Positions 1 to 5,570 of a stretch of DNA of 7,059 bases are shown here, in pieces; the first letter of the stretch is position 1, and each line of letters opens with the position of its first letter. This stretch comes from Acidobacteriota bacterium. Its GTDB lineage: Bacteria; Acidobacteriota; Vicinamibacteria; Vicinamibacterales; JAKQTR01. The stretch is from positions 1 to 7,059 of the forward strand of contig JAPKZP010000273.1 in assembly GCA_026393735.1 (NCBI GenBank). Reading direction: 5' to 3'. The position numbers were made by a program, and so were the translations under genes. A model generated the notes under the pieces. It saw only the letters and a list, made by a program, of their open reading frames with translations. It was not told where the DNA came from and did no database searches.

Positions 1-8
1 CTCCTTTC
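1..8 (-). promoter_or_regulatory. Shine-Dalgarno for a gene starting just left of the window
   Basis: Read on the minus strand, the last bases before the window edge are GAAAGGAG, a strong ribosome-binding sequence. A start codon would be expected a few bases beyond position 1. The minus-strand promoter at 68-96 supports this. The gene itself cannot be seen, so its identity is unknown. Confidence 0.5.
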
Positions 9-67
9 GCGTCACCCCGGGGCTACAGGGGCCCGTATGCCAGGTCCCCGTCTGCAAAGAGTCTGCC

Positions 68-96
68 ATTTTAAGGATCCAGGCAGACATTGTCAA
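68..96 (-). promoter_or_regulatory. sigma70-type promoter for an off-window leftward gene
   Basis: On the minus strand there is TTGACA (91-96), a 17-base spacer (74-90), and TAAAAT (68-73). This is a perfect -35 and a 5/6 -10 at the preferred spacing. Transcription would start near 60 and run left into the SD at 1-8, giving a leader of about 60 bases or more. The surrounding DNA is GC-rich, so a chance match of this quality is unlikely. The assignment is from consensus matching only. Confidence 0.6.
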
Positions 97-324
97 GATC
101 GGAGCCGCGTCGACAGCGGCCCTCGACGCCTTTCTTTCATATTCAAGGCTTTAGACGCCGGACCCGTCCGGAAGGTTCGGCCGGCAACCCGGGAAAGACC
201 GGACGGGACGAACCTCCGTCCATGCCCCTGATCCGCGGACATGTGGCAGAAACGCCACACCCGCGTGGCGCATCCGCCCGGTCATTGGTTGACGGCCGTC
301 GCGCCACCGTGCCACGCTGGTCCC
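97..324. other. non-coding region upstream of the cysteine-rich gene
   Basis: I see no credible gene here; the short open frames are compositional. An imperfect palindromic element is present: 9-base inverted-repeat arms at 163-171 and 199-207 (CCCGTCCGG and its complement), separated by 27 bases. TTGACG at 287-292 has no matching -10, so I cannot place a promoter for the gene at 325. Confidence 0.4.
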
Positions 325-984
325 ATGCGCTGCCCACGATGCCTGGCCCGGCCTGCCCGGCGTGCCTGTCCTGCCCTTGGTCACGATATCTGCCCCGTCT
401 GTTGCGGGACCAGCCGTGAGACAGCCATCCGGTGCCCGGACACCTGCGCGTACCTCGAGCATTCCCGACACCACCCGCCGGCCACCGTGCGGCGGCAGCA
501 GGAACACGACCTGGCGCTGCTCATGCCCGGCATGGCCGGACTGACCGAACCGAGGCAGCAGCTCTATCTGTTCTGCCTGACCCTGATCGACCGTTTCAGG
601 GGCGACGGGCTCGACGCCGCCACGGACGCCGATGTTGCCGCGGCCGCAGGCTCGCTGGCGTCGACCTACGAGACGGCGACGCACGGAATCATCTACGAGC
701 ATCGGGCCGAGTCGGTGCCTGCCCAGCGCCTGGCGGCGGAGATCAAGACCGTGTTCGAGGAACTCGGGCGCGGACGGCCGTCGGCGTTTGCGGCTGATGC
801 CACAGCCGTCCTCCGGCGCCTGGAAGCGCGCGTGCAGGCGGTGCAGAAGCTCGAGGCGTCGAATCCCCGTGCGTTCGTGGCGGTGTCCGGTCGAGTGGCC
901 AGGCGCTTCGCCGCCGGGGACGGTGCGGCCGGACCGGCCCCGGACGCCCCTGCGGTGCCGGCGTCACCGATCATCATCCCGTAG
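325..984 (+). CDS. uncharacterised cysteine-rich (zinc-ribbon-like) protein
   Basis: This is a 219-residue protein whose function I do not recognise. The N-terminal ~45 residues are dense in cysteine: C3-x2-C6, C15, C23-x2-C26-C27 and C37-x3-C41, with the run CPVCCGT. This pattern suggests one or two bound zinc ions. Residues about 50-180 are predicted to be mostly helical, rich in Ala, Leu, Glu and Arg. The tail (about 195-219) is Pro/Ala-rich and probably disordered. No signal peptide or membrane segment is visible, so it is probably cytoplasmic. I chose the ATG at 325 because the cysteine cluster begins at residue 3. The open frame extends back to 241, but the extra residues look like translated intergenic DNA. 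No clear SD precedes 325, so the start is uncertain. I recall similar CPVCCGT-type hypothetical proteins in Acidobacteriota, but this needs a search. A hairpin directly after the stop separates it from rpmB, so it is probably not in that operon. Confidence 0.7.
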   Translation: MRCPRCLARPARRACPALGHDICPVCCGTSRETAIRCPDTCAYLEHSRHHPPATVRRQQEHDLALLMPGMAGLTEPRQQLYLFCLTLIDRFRGDGLDAATDADVAAAAGSLASTYETATHGIIYEHRAESVPAQRLAAEIKTVFEELGRGRPSAFAADATAVLRRLEARVQAVQKLEASNPRAFVAVSGRVARRFAAGDGAAGPAPDAPAVPASPIIIP

Positions 985-1004
985 CCTGCGGCGACCGCCG
1001 CAGG
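985..1004 (+). terminator. hairpin directly after the cysteine-rich gene
   Basis: A perfect 8-bp GC-rich stem (985-992 with 997-1004) has the 4-base loop GACC and begins at the first base after the stop codon. No T-run follows, so it is not a classical intrinsic terminator. It may still stop or slow transcription or protect the 3' end. It lies where the -35 of the following promoter would fall. Confidence 0.45.
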
Positions 1005-1008
1005 AGCG

Positions 1009-1017
1009 TGGTATGAT
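1009..1017 (+). promoter_or_regulatory. extended -10 promoter for rpmB-ridA
   Basis: TGGTATGAT matches the extended -10 pattern TGnTATAAT, with TATGAT at 1012-1017. The expected -35 position (about 989-994) lies in the upstream hairpin and does not resemble TTGACA, which is tolerated by extended -10 promoters. The start would be near 1024, giving a leader of about 55 bases before rpmB. This is inferred from consensus only. Confidence 0.45.
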
Positions 1018-1025
1018 TGGGGTTT

Positions 1026-1066
1026 GCGTCCCGGCAGGCTCGGCTGTCTGAGCCCGGCAGGGATGC
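1026..1066 (+). promoter_or_regulatory. structured 5' leader of rpmB
   Basis: The predicted rpmB leader can fold into a two-part stem. The outer helix is 1026-1032 with 1060-1066 (7 bp including one G-U). The inner hairpin is 1037-1043 with 1048-1054 (7 bp including one G-U), with loop CTGT. The 9-mer CCCGGCAGG occurs twice, at 1030-1038 and 1053-1061, which could allow alternative pairing. The SD AGGTGA (1068-1073) follows immediately. Ribosomal protein genes are often controlled by leader structures, so autogenous control is conceivable but unproven. Confidence 0.35.
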
Positions 1067-1079
1067 CAGGTGAATAGTC

Positions 1080-1289
1080 ATGGCCAAACAGTGTGAAGTG
1101 TGCGGAAAGGTTCCTGTGGTCGGCCGGAAGGTCAGCCACGCGCACAACGTGTCTGCCCGGCGGTTCGAGCCCAACCTCCAGCGCATCAAGGTGGCGGTCA
1201 ACGGCGGCGCGAAGCACATGCGCGTGTGCACGCGGTGCATCCGGTCTCAGAAGGTTGTCAAGGCGGCCCCAGGCGCCAGCCGTGCGTAG
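1080..1289 (+). CDS. rpmB: 50S ribosomal protein L28
   Basis: This 69-residue protein is a component of the large ribosomal subunit. The N-terminus CEVCGK, the basic centre (V18-S19-H20-A21-H22-N23 and the F29-x-P-N-L segment, then NGG and K45-H46-M47-R48-V49) and the C-terminal C-T-R-C are typical of the bL28 family. Two Cys-x2-Cys pairs (C5/C8 and C50/C53) mark the zinc-binding (C+) form of L28. Many bacteria also carry a cysteine-free paralogue induced under zinc starvation; only this one is in the window. The length is normal for this short form. The start is supported by the SD AGGTGA six bases upstream. The last 8 bases overlap the proposed GTG start of ridA, so the two genes are probably co-transcribed and translationally coupled. 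A putative extended -10 promoter and leader stem lie upstream. Confidence 0.95.
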   Translation: MAKQCEVCGKVPVVGRKVSHAHNVSARRFEPNLQRIKVAVNGGAKHMRVCTRCIRSQKVVKAAPGASRA

Positions 1290-1659
1290 TGCGGTCAGCA
1301 CCAAGGGCGCCCCGCAGGCCATCGGCCCGTACTCCCAGGGCGTGCGCGCCGGCAACCTGCTGTTTGTGTCGGGTCAGGGCCATCTCGACCCGGAGTCGGG
1401 CGCCCTGGTCGGCGAGGACGTCGCCAGCCAGACGCGGCGCGTGATGGACAACATCGGGGCCATCCTGAAGGCCGGCGGCGCGTCGTTCGACAACGTGGCG
1501 CGGACGACGGTCTACCTGGCCGACATGGCGGACTTCGCGGCGATGAACGCCGTGTACGGCGAGTACTTCTCGTCGCCGGCGCCGGCGCGGACGACGATCC
1601 AGGCTGCGCGGCTGCCCAAGGACATGCGCGTCGAGATCGACGTCATCGCGGGCCTGTAG
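1282..1659 (+). CDS. ridA: RidA family 2-iminobutanoate/2-iminopropanoate deaminase
   Basis: This 125-residue cytosolic protein belongs to the YjgF/YER057c/UK114 family. The family forms trimers that hydrolyse reactive enamine/imine intermediates (such as 2-aminoacrylate from serine/threonine dehydratases) and so protect PLP enzymes. Family signatures are present: A13-I14-G15-P16-Y17-S18-Q19, V29-S30-G31-Q32, and the C-terminal block P101-A-R103 ... A109-R110-L111-P112-K113 ... V117-E118-I119. By alignment with E. coli RidA from memory, R103 and E118 correspond to the catalytic-site Arg105 and Glu120, and Y17 and S30 are also conserved. The usual SGQIPLD stretch reads SGQGHLD here. The GTG at 1282 is chosen because it gives the family's normal length and there is no nearby ATG; upstream frame is rpmB read out of frame. 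Only a weak AGGCG SD (1271-1275) precedes it. The 3' end overlaps the convergent rel gene by 17 bases. Confidence 0.92.
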   Translation: MRSAVSTKGAPQAIGPYSQGVRAGNLLFVSGQGHLDPESGALVGEDVASQTRRVMDNIGAILKAGGASFDNVARTTVYLADMADFAAMNAVYGEYFSSPAPARTTIQAARLPKDMRVEIDVIAGL

Positions 1660-3850
1660 TCGGTCCCTGGGCGGTCTGCGACAGATCGAGCGGCACCGCC
1701 CGGGCCCGGTCCACCGACAACACCCCGGGGATCCCTCGAAGCGACTTCATCACCTTCTCCAGGTGTTTCATGTCGCTGATCTCGATGGTGACCCTGATCC
1801 AGCCTCGCTGCTGTTCGTCGGTGCGCGCCTCGATATCGAGGATGTTCGTGTTGACGGCGGCGATCTTCGCGCTGACCGCGGCCAGCATCCCCTTCCGGTC
1901 CTCCACTTCCAGCGTCAGGCGCACGGTGTATTCGCCGGCGCCGCCGGATTTGTCCCACTCGACGTCGATGCGGCGCTCGGGATCGTAGAGCAGGTTGGTG
2001 ACGTTCGGGCAACTGGCCGAGTGCACCGACACGCCCTTGCCGCGCGTGATGTAGCCGACGATCTTCTCGCCGTGGATCGGGTTGCAGCACCGCGCCCGGG
2101 AGATGAGCATGTCGTCCACGCCGGTGACCTTGATGCGATCGCCTCCGCCCGCGAGGCCGATGCGCTTCATGGCCGCCTTGACGGCCGACTCGCGCTTCTC
2201 CTTCAACTGGTCGGCGGGCACTGCCTTCGTGAGGACCTGGCGGGCGCCGACCTTCCCGTAGCCGACTGCCGCGAGCACTTCCTCCCCTGACTGCACGCCC
2301 CACTCGGGCGCGATCCGATCGAGTTCGTCGCCGTCCAGCAGGCTCTTGACGTTGACCTCGAAGCGACGCGCTTCCTTCTCGAGCAGTTTCCGGCCGAGCT
2401 CGATGGCCCGGTCGCGCTCCTCGCCGTGCAGGTGCTGCTTGATCTTGTTCCGCGCCCGCGTGGTGACGACGTAGTTCAGCCAGTCGCGGCTGGGCAGGTG
2501 CTTCGCGCTCGTGACGATCTCGACGATGTCGCCGTTCTTGAGGCGCGTGCGCAGGGGCATCATCTTGCCGTTGATGCGGGCGCCGATGCACTGGTGGCCG
2601 ACGTCGGTATGGATCGAGTACGCGAAATCGATGACCGTCGCGTCCCGCGGCAGCGACTTCACCTGGCCTTTCGGCGTGAACGTGTACACCTCTTCCGGGT
2701 AGAGATCGACCTTCAGGTTCTGGATGAACTCCTGCGGGTCCCGCACCTCCTGCTGCCACTCGAGCGTCTGGCGGAGCCACTGGAAGTACCGCTCGTCGTT
2801 GGCGGCGCCGACGCGCCCCTCCTTGTATTTCCAGTGGGACGCGATGCCTTCCTCCGCCTGGCGGTGCATCTCCTCGGTCCGGATCTGCACTTCCACGGCC
2901 ACGCCCTTGCTCGTGATGATCGACGTGTGCAGCGACTGGTAGCCGTTCGGCCGCGGCGTGGCGATGAAGTCCTTGATGCGCCCGGGGACGGGCGGCCACG
3001 TGTGATGGATGATCCCGAGCGCCGCGTAGCAGTCCTTTACGCTCGTCGTGATGATGCGCACGGCGAGGAAGTCGTACACCTGCTCGAGATCGATCTTCTG
3101 GCGCTTCAGCTTGAGGTGGATGCTGTACAGACGCTTGCTGCGGCCGCTGATCTCGATGACCGGGATCTGCGCGTCCTTGAGCGTCGACGCCACCGTCTTG
3201 CTCAACTCCTCGATCAGGCCCTCGGTCGCCTTGCGCCGGCGCTCCACCCTGGATTTCAGGGCCTCGAACGCCTCGGGTTCGAGGTACTGGAAGGCGAGAT
3301 CCTCGAGTTCGTTCTTGACCCGGCTCATGCCGAGGCGGTTCGCAATGGGCGCGTAGATGTCGAGGGTCTCCTGCGCGGTGCGCAGCCGCCGCTCGTCCGG
3401 CATCGCGCCCAGCGTCCGCATGTTGTGCAGCCGGTCGGCCAGTTTCACGAGGACGACGCGGATGTCGTCGACCATAGCGAGCAGCATTTTGCGGAAATTC
3501 TCGGCTTGCCGCTCGGCGCTCGAGGAGAAAGGGATCGCCCCGATCTTGGTGACGCCCTCGACCAGGTGGGCGACTTCCACGCCGAACAGTTCCTGGACCC
3601 GGTCGACCGTCGTCAGCGTATCCTCGACGACGTCGTGCAGGAGACCCGCGATGATGGCCGCCGGGTCGAGGCGGAGGTCTGCCAGCAGGTACGCGACTTC
3701 GAGCGGGTGCACGAGGTACGGCTGGCCGGACCGTCGGACCTGGCCCTTGTGGGCGAGCGCCGAGAAGACGTAGGCACGCCGGAGCAGCTCGATCTCCGGG
3801 TCCGTCATGTAGGTCTGCGCCTTGTCGACCAGGTCTTCGAATCGAATCAT
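1643..3850 (-). CDS. rel: bifunctional (p)ppGpp synthetase/hydrolase (Rel/SpoT)
   Basis: This full-length 735-residue long RSH enzyme makes and degrades the alarmone (p)ppGpp in the stringent response. Domain order: the HD hydrolase (about 24-150) has R39, H48, H72-D73, E76-D77 and N143, all expected metal or substrate residues, so hydrolysis looks intact. The synthetase domain (about 230-345) has G236-R-S-K, Y259-D260, N302-G303-Y304 and E320-V-Q-I. Its R291-I-K-D is the basic RxKD motif of bifunctional enzymes rather than the acidic motif of RelA-only synthetases. The TGS domain spans about 387-448, a helical region follows, and the zinc-finger/RIS segment has C588-C589, H610 and C614. An ACT domain lies at about 640-715. 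The ATG at 3850 gives the normal N-terminus and length, although only a weak SD precedes it. A strong promoter lies at 3897-3925. The 3' end overlaps convergent ridA by 17 bases. A long plus-strand open frame antisense to it is a GC-bias shadow. Confidence 0.97.
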   Translation of the reverse strand: MIRFEDLVDKAQTYMTDPEIELLRRAYVFSALAHKGQVRRSGQPYLVHPLEVAYLLADLRLDPAAIIAGLLHDVVEDTLTTVDRVQELFGVEVAHLVEGVTKIGAIPFSSSAERQAENFRKMLLAMVDDIRVVLVKLADRLHNMRTLGAMPDERRLRTAQETLDIYAPIANRLGMSRVKNELEDLAFQYLEPEAFEALKSRVERRRKATEGLIEELSKTVASTLKDAQIPVIEISGRSKRLYSIHLKLKRQKIDLEQVYDFLAVRIITTSVKDCYAALGIIHHTWPPVPGRIKDFIATPRPNGYQSLHTSIITSKGVAVEVQIRTEEMHRQAEEGIASHWKYKEGRVGAANDERYFQWLRQTLEWQQEVRDPQEFIQNLKVDLYPEEVYTFTPKGQVKSLPRDATVIDFAYSIHTDVGHQCIGARINGKMMPLRTRLKNGDIVEIVTSAKHLPSRDWLNYVVTTRARNKIKQHLHGEERDRAIELGRKLLEKEARRFEVNVKSLLDGDELDRIAPEWGVQSGEEVLAAVGYGKVGARQVLTKAVPADQLKEKRESAVKAAMKRIGLAGGGDRIKVTGVDDMLISRARCCNPIHGEKIVGYITRGKGVSVHSASCPNVTNLLYDPERRIDVEWDKSGGAGEYTVRLTLEVEDRKGMLAAVSAKIAAVNTNILDIEARTDEQQRGWIRVTIEISDMKHLEKVMKSLRGIPGVLSVDRARAVPLDLSQTAQGPTTGPR

Positions 3851-3896
3851 GGCGATCGGTGTCTAAAGATCCGGGATGGTCGGTTCCCGTGGCTTG

Positions 3897-3925
3897 ATCA
3901 TAGGGACGGGGTACCGGGTGGTCAA
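3897..3925 (-). promoter_or_regulatory. sigma70-type promoter of rel
   Basis: On the minus strand TTGACC (3920-3925), a 17-base spacer and TATGAT (3897-3902) form a strong vegetative promoter. Transcription would start near 3890, giving a leader of about 40 bases before the rel ATG. No strong SD is visible in that leader. Assignment is by consensus, position and spacing. Confidence 0.65.
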
Positions 3926-3967
3926 GGAACGAGGCATTCTGCCCGGTTTGGTTTGGACGCGTGTTGC

Positions 3968-3997
3968 TTGACTCGCCCTTTTTCGGTTCACTATACT
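3968..3997 (+). promoter_or_regulatory. sigma70-type promoter of the TPR gene
   Basis: TTGACT (3968-3973), an 18-base spacer and TATACT (3992-3997) form a good vegetative promoter directed to the right. It is divergent from the rel promoter, with the two -35 boxes about 42 bases apart. The predicted start near 4004 leaves a leader of about 139 bases before the TPR gene. Confidence 0.6.
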
Positions 3998-4003
3998 GGC
4001 CCG

Positions 4004-4142
4004 GCTTGGGCAGACCCTCCCCTCTCGATGGAGGGGACTCCACCCTGTCGGTCCGCATCATCTGTGCGGTCTGGAATGATTCCGATGAGGCCGTCTCAGG
4101 CCGCTTGATACCGCGCGTCGCGCGAAAGGTAAGGGGGACACA
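4004..4142 (+). promoter_or_regulatory. long 5' leader and SD of the TPR gene
   Basis: The leader is unusually long and contains a 7-bp hairpin (4018-4024 with 4031-4037, loop TCGATG) and a weaker 5-bp one (4053-4057 with 4065-4069). It ends in a strong SD, AAGGGGGA (4131-4138), correctly spaced from the ATG at 4143. I recognise no known riboswitch in it. Confidence 0.35.
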
Positions 4143-4502
4143 ATGTTGAGGGGATTCTGGCGGGTCGCAACGCTGGCGATCCTGTTGGGGCTATCTGCGT
4201 CGCTGGTGCCTTGCGCCCAGTACGGGAAGCTCTCCGCGAAGCGGGCATTCAAGGACGCCAACGTTCAGTACGCCCAGCAGGAGTACAAGCGGGCGGCGGC
4301 GCTGTACGAAGAGGCGATCGCGGCCGACCCCGAGCTGACCGTGGCCTACTTCTACCTGGGCAACAGCTACGACAATCTCACGACTCGTACTTGGCCAGGG
4401 CCATCGAGAACTACAGGAAGGCGGGCGAAAAGGAAGCCGATCCCAAGCTGCGCAAACTGGCGCTCGAGTACCTCGTGTCCGCCTACGGGCCCGACAAGAT
4501 GA
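4143..4502 (+). CDS. TPR protein, N-terminal part (frame-disrupted)
   Basis: This is the 5' part of a secreted tetratricopeptide-repeat protein. Residues 1-25 form a signal peptide: basic start (R3, R7), hydrophobic run 8-22, then V22-P23-C24. C24 could be a lipoprotein cysteine, but Pro before it is atypical, so signal peptidase I cleavage is also possible. Residues about 35-79 form a first TPR-like helical pair ending in Y-L-G-N-S-Y-D-N-L. After residue 79 (about position 4379) the frame no longer encodes TPR sequence; the remaining ~40 residues are Arg/Thr/Pro/Ser-rich nonsense ending in TGA at 4500-4502. The true continuation lies in another frame, so the intact gene would span 4143-5062. 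The ATG has a strong SD and a promoter upstream, so the locus looks transcribed. Such proteins generally act as scaffolds for protein contacts in the envelope; the specific role is unknown. Confidence 0.8.
   Translation: MLRGFWRVATLAILLGLSASLVPCAQYGKLSAKRAFKDANVQYAQQEYKRAAALYEEAIAADPELTVAYFYLGNSYDNLTTRTWPGPSRTTGRRAKRKPIPSCANWRSSTSCPPTGPTR
4379..4391 (+). other. frameshift / probable small deletion junction in the TPR gene
   Basis: Coding sense passes from the frame of 4143 to the frame ending at 5062 at about this point. Upstream reads ...N-S-Y-D-N-L; downstream, in the other frame, reads (H)-D-S-Y-L-A-R-A-I-E-N-Y. No slippery heptamer is present, so programmed frameshifting is not supported. 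A loss of 3n+1 bases (or an equivalent indel) would explain it. The 5-mer ACGAC occurs on both sides (4369-4373 and 4380-4384). Biological deletion and sequence error cannot be told apart here. Confidence 0.75.
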
Positions 4503-5062
4503 ACGACAACACGCAGGCCGAGCCGATCGTGCTGAAGATGATCCAGCTCGATCCGCAGGATTCGACCAACTACTTCGCCCTGGCCAACATCTACGAGCAG
4601 GCGGGCGACTACCAGAAGGCCGAGGAAACCCTGATGGCGGCCAAGCAGGCCCGCCCGAACGACCCGCAGGTGTTCCTGCAGCTCGCCGGCTTCTACAACC
4701 GGCAGGAAGAGTTCGAGAAGACGATCGAGGCCCTGCAGCAGCGCGCGACGATCGAGCCGAACAACCCCGAGGCCTACTACACGATCTCGACGTACTACTG
4801 GGACAAGGCCTACCGGGACTTCCGGCTGAAGGAGCCCGAGAAGAAGGCATTCGTGATGAAGGGCGTCGAGGCCGTCGACAAGGCGCTTCAACTGAAGCCC
4901 GACTACATGGAGGCCCTGACCTACAAGAACCTCCTGCTCCGCCTGGAGGCCAACCTCGAGAAGGACCCGGCGAAGCAGCAGAGCCTCATCAAGGAAGCCG
5001 ACAAGCTCCGTGACGAGGCCCTCGTGCTGAAGAAGAAACAGGTGGCGGGCATCACGAAGTAG
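4499..5062 (+). CDS. TPR protein, C-terminal part (frame-disrupted)
   Basis: This is the 3' part of the same TPR gene. The homologous frame is already coding from about 4379 (S-Y-L-A-R-A-I-E-N-Y, then A-L-E-Y-L-V-S-A-Y-G-P-D-K). The listed ATG at 4499 is simply the first plausible restart. It overlaps the stop of the N-terminal part as ATGA, so reinitiation could yield a 187-residue fragment lacking a signal peptide. At least three TPR-like helical pairs are visible: Y-F-A-L-A-N-I-Y-E-Q-A-G-D-Y, L-Q-L-A-G-F-Y-N-R-Q-E-E-F, and Y-Y-T-I-S-T-Y-Y-W-D-K-A. The repeats end in typical P-N-D-P, P-N-N-P and K-P-D-Y turns. The C-terminus is a charged helix with two A/K/D-rich stretches, ending in K-K-K-Q-V-A-G-I-T-K. 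The family resembles acidobacterial envelope TPR proteins that I know only as uncharacterised. A strong hairpin lies 24 bases after the stop. Confidence 0.8.
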   Translation: MNDNTQAEPIVLKMIQLDPQDSTNYFALANIYEQAGDYQKAEETLMAAKQARPNDPQVFLQLAGFYNRQEEFEKTIEALQQRATIEPNNPEAYYTISTYYWDKAYRDFRLKEPEKKAFVMKGVEAVDKALQLKPDYMEALTYKNLLLRLEANLEKDPAKQQSLIKEADKLRDEALVLKKKQVAGITK

Positions 5063-5085
5063 CGTCAGGTCCGTTCGGCAGTCTT

Positions 5086-5122
5086 CACGGGCCGTCCCGC
5101 CGTGCCGGCGGGACGGCCCGTG
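5086..5122 (+). terminator. strong hairpin terminator after the TPR gene
   Basis: A perfect 17-bp stem (5086-5102 with 5106-5122) has the 3-base loop TGC and starts 24 bases after the TPR stop. The stem is very GC-rich, so it should stop or pause polymerase. No clear T-run follows on either strand, so efficiency as an intrinsic terminator is inferred. Confidence 0.65.
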
Positions 5123-5489
5123 CTGTGTACGACGATCGGGACGGCCGCCTGTGCTCTGCCAGGCCGGGAGGAGCTTCGGCGGGCCAGGCGGGGTGCCCGC
5201 CTGCGCAGGCACGACGCGGGTGAGGGTTGCGACACGGGGTTCTGGATCCGGCGTGTGGGGTGGCACGCGGGTTAACGGGTAGCGCTCCTGACACGGTAGA
5301 CCGGCCTGAGAGCCCTCAGGATGAGCGTGGAGCGACAAACGGGCACTCGATCTTCCCCCGGGCTGCCCGCAGGGAGGTCGCGCCCCACAGCGGTGCCATG
5401 GAACCCTGGCAGCCCGCAGGCACGTGCGCCGTCGCACCGAGACCGCCGCACGCGCACCATGGGCTGCTCGAGGCACGCCGGCGTACACG
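5123..5489. other. non-coding convergent intergenic region
   Basis: This stretch of about 370 bases lies between the convergent TPR gene and the exb operon and holds no credible gene. It contains a REP-like palindrome (5193-5212), a 6-bp hairpin (5305-5310 with 5315-5320, loop AGCC), a 5-bp hairpin at 5394-5398/5407-5411, and the 9-mer GCCCGCAGG twice (5365-5373, 5412-5420). Read on the minus strand, part of it translates to V-V-P-A-Q-A-G-T-P, a phrase I know from spurious translations of dispersed intergenic repeats. Confidence 0.5.
5193..5212. repeat. REP-like intergenic palindrome
   Basis: GTGCC (5193-5197) is mirrored by GGCAC (5208-5212), and the perfect palindrome CCTGCGCAGG sits at 5200-5209. 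The minus-strand version, CGTGCCTGCGCAGGCGGGCAC-like, resembles short dispersed repeats found in many GC-rich genomes. Only one copy is in the window, so repetition across the genome is inference. Confidence 0.4.
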
Positions 5490-5532
5490 AGCGTGGCCGG
5501 CTGCCCCGCGATGCGGGACAGCCGGCCACGCT
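5490..5532 (-). terminator. hairpin terminator of the exb operon
   Basis: A 13-bp perfect stem (5491-5503 with 5519-5531), extended by A5490-T5532, is capped by a second 5-bp helix (5505-5509 with 5513-5517) after one mismatch, with loop GAT. It lies about 40 bases beyond the minus-strand stop of the last exbD. No T-run follows on the minus strand. It may also insulate against read-through from the plus-strand TPR gene. Confidence 0.6.
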
Positions 5533-5570
5533 TGTTGCCTCGTAGGAACCGAGCCCGGGATACCGCCCGG

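Noticed and set aside
163..207. Riboswitch-like element (CGGCAACC segment reminiscent of SAM-I)
   Set aside because: Only the short CCGGCAACC string matches; the rest of the SAM-I core is absent, and no methionine-related gene follows.
241..324. Upstream extension of the cysteine-rich protein to an ATG at 241
   Set aside because: The added 28 residues look like translated intergenic DNA, and the cysteine cluster naturally starts right after the ATG at 325.
1512..4061. 849-residue minus-strand open frame in another frame of rel
   Set aside because: It is a compositional shadow, rich in Arg/Pro/Gly/His, that overlaps rel and ridA completely and shows no family signature.
2426..4108. 560-residue plus-strand open frame antisense to rel
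   Set aside because: It mirrors rel in a GC-rich gene. Its translation is low-complexity Arg/Asp/Val/Leu sequence without domains, and rel's motifs on the other strand are unmistakable.
4371..4395. Programmed -1 frameshift in the TPR gene
   Set aside because: The frame change is formally -1, but there is no X-XXY-YYZ slippery heptamer, and remembered homologues suggest missing residues at the junction, which fits an indel better.
5365..5420. Possible CRISPR or tandem repeat
   Set aside because: There are only two 9-mer copies of GCCCGCAGG, 47 bases apart, without further units or regular spacers.
4367..5488. 373-residue minus-strand open frame across the TPR gene and intergenic region
   Set aside because: It is antisense to clear TPR sequence, and its N-terminal part contains the V-V-P-A-Q-A-G-T-P phrase typical of translated intergenic repeats.
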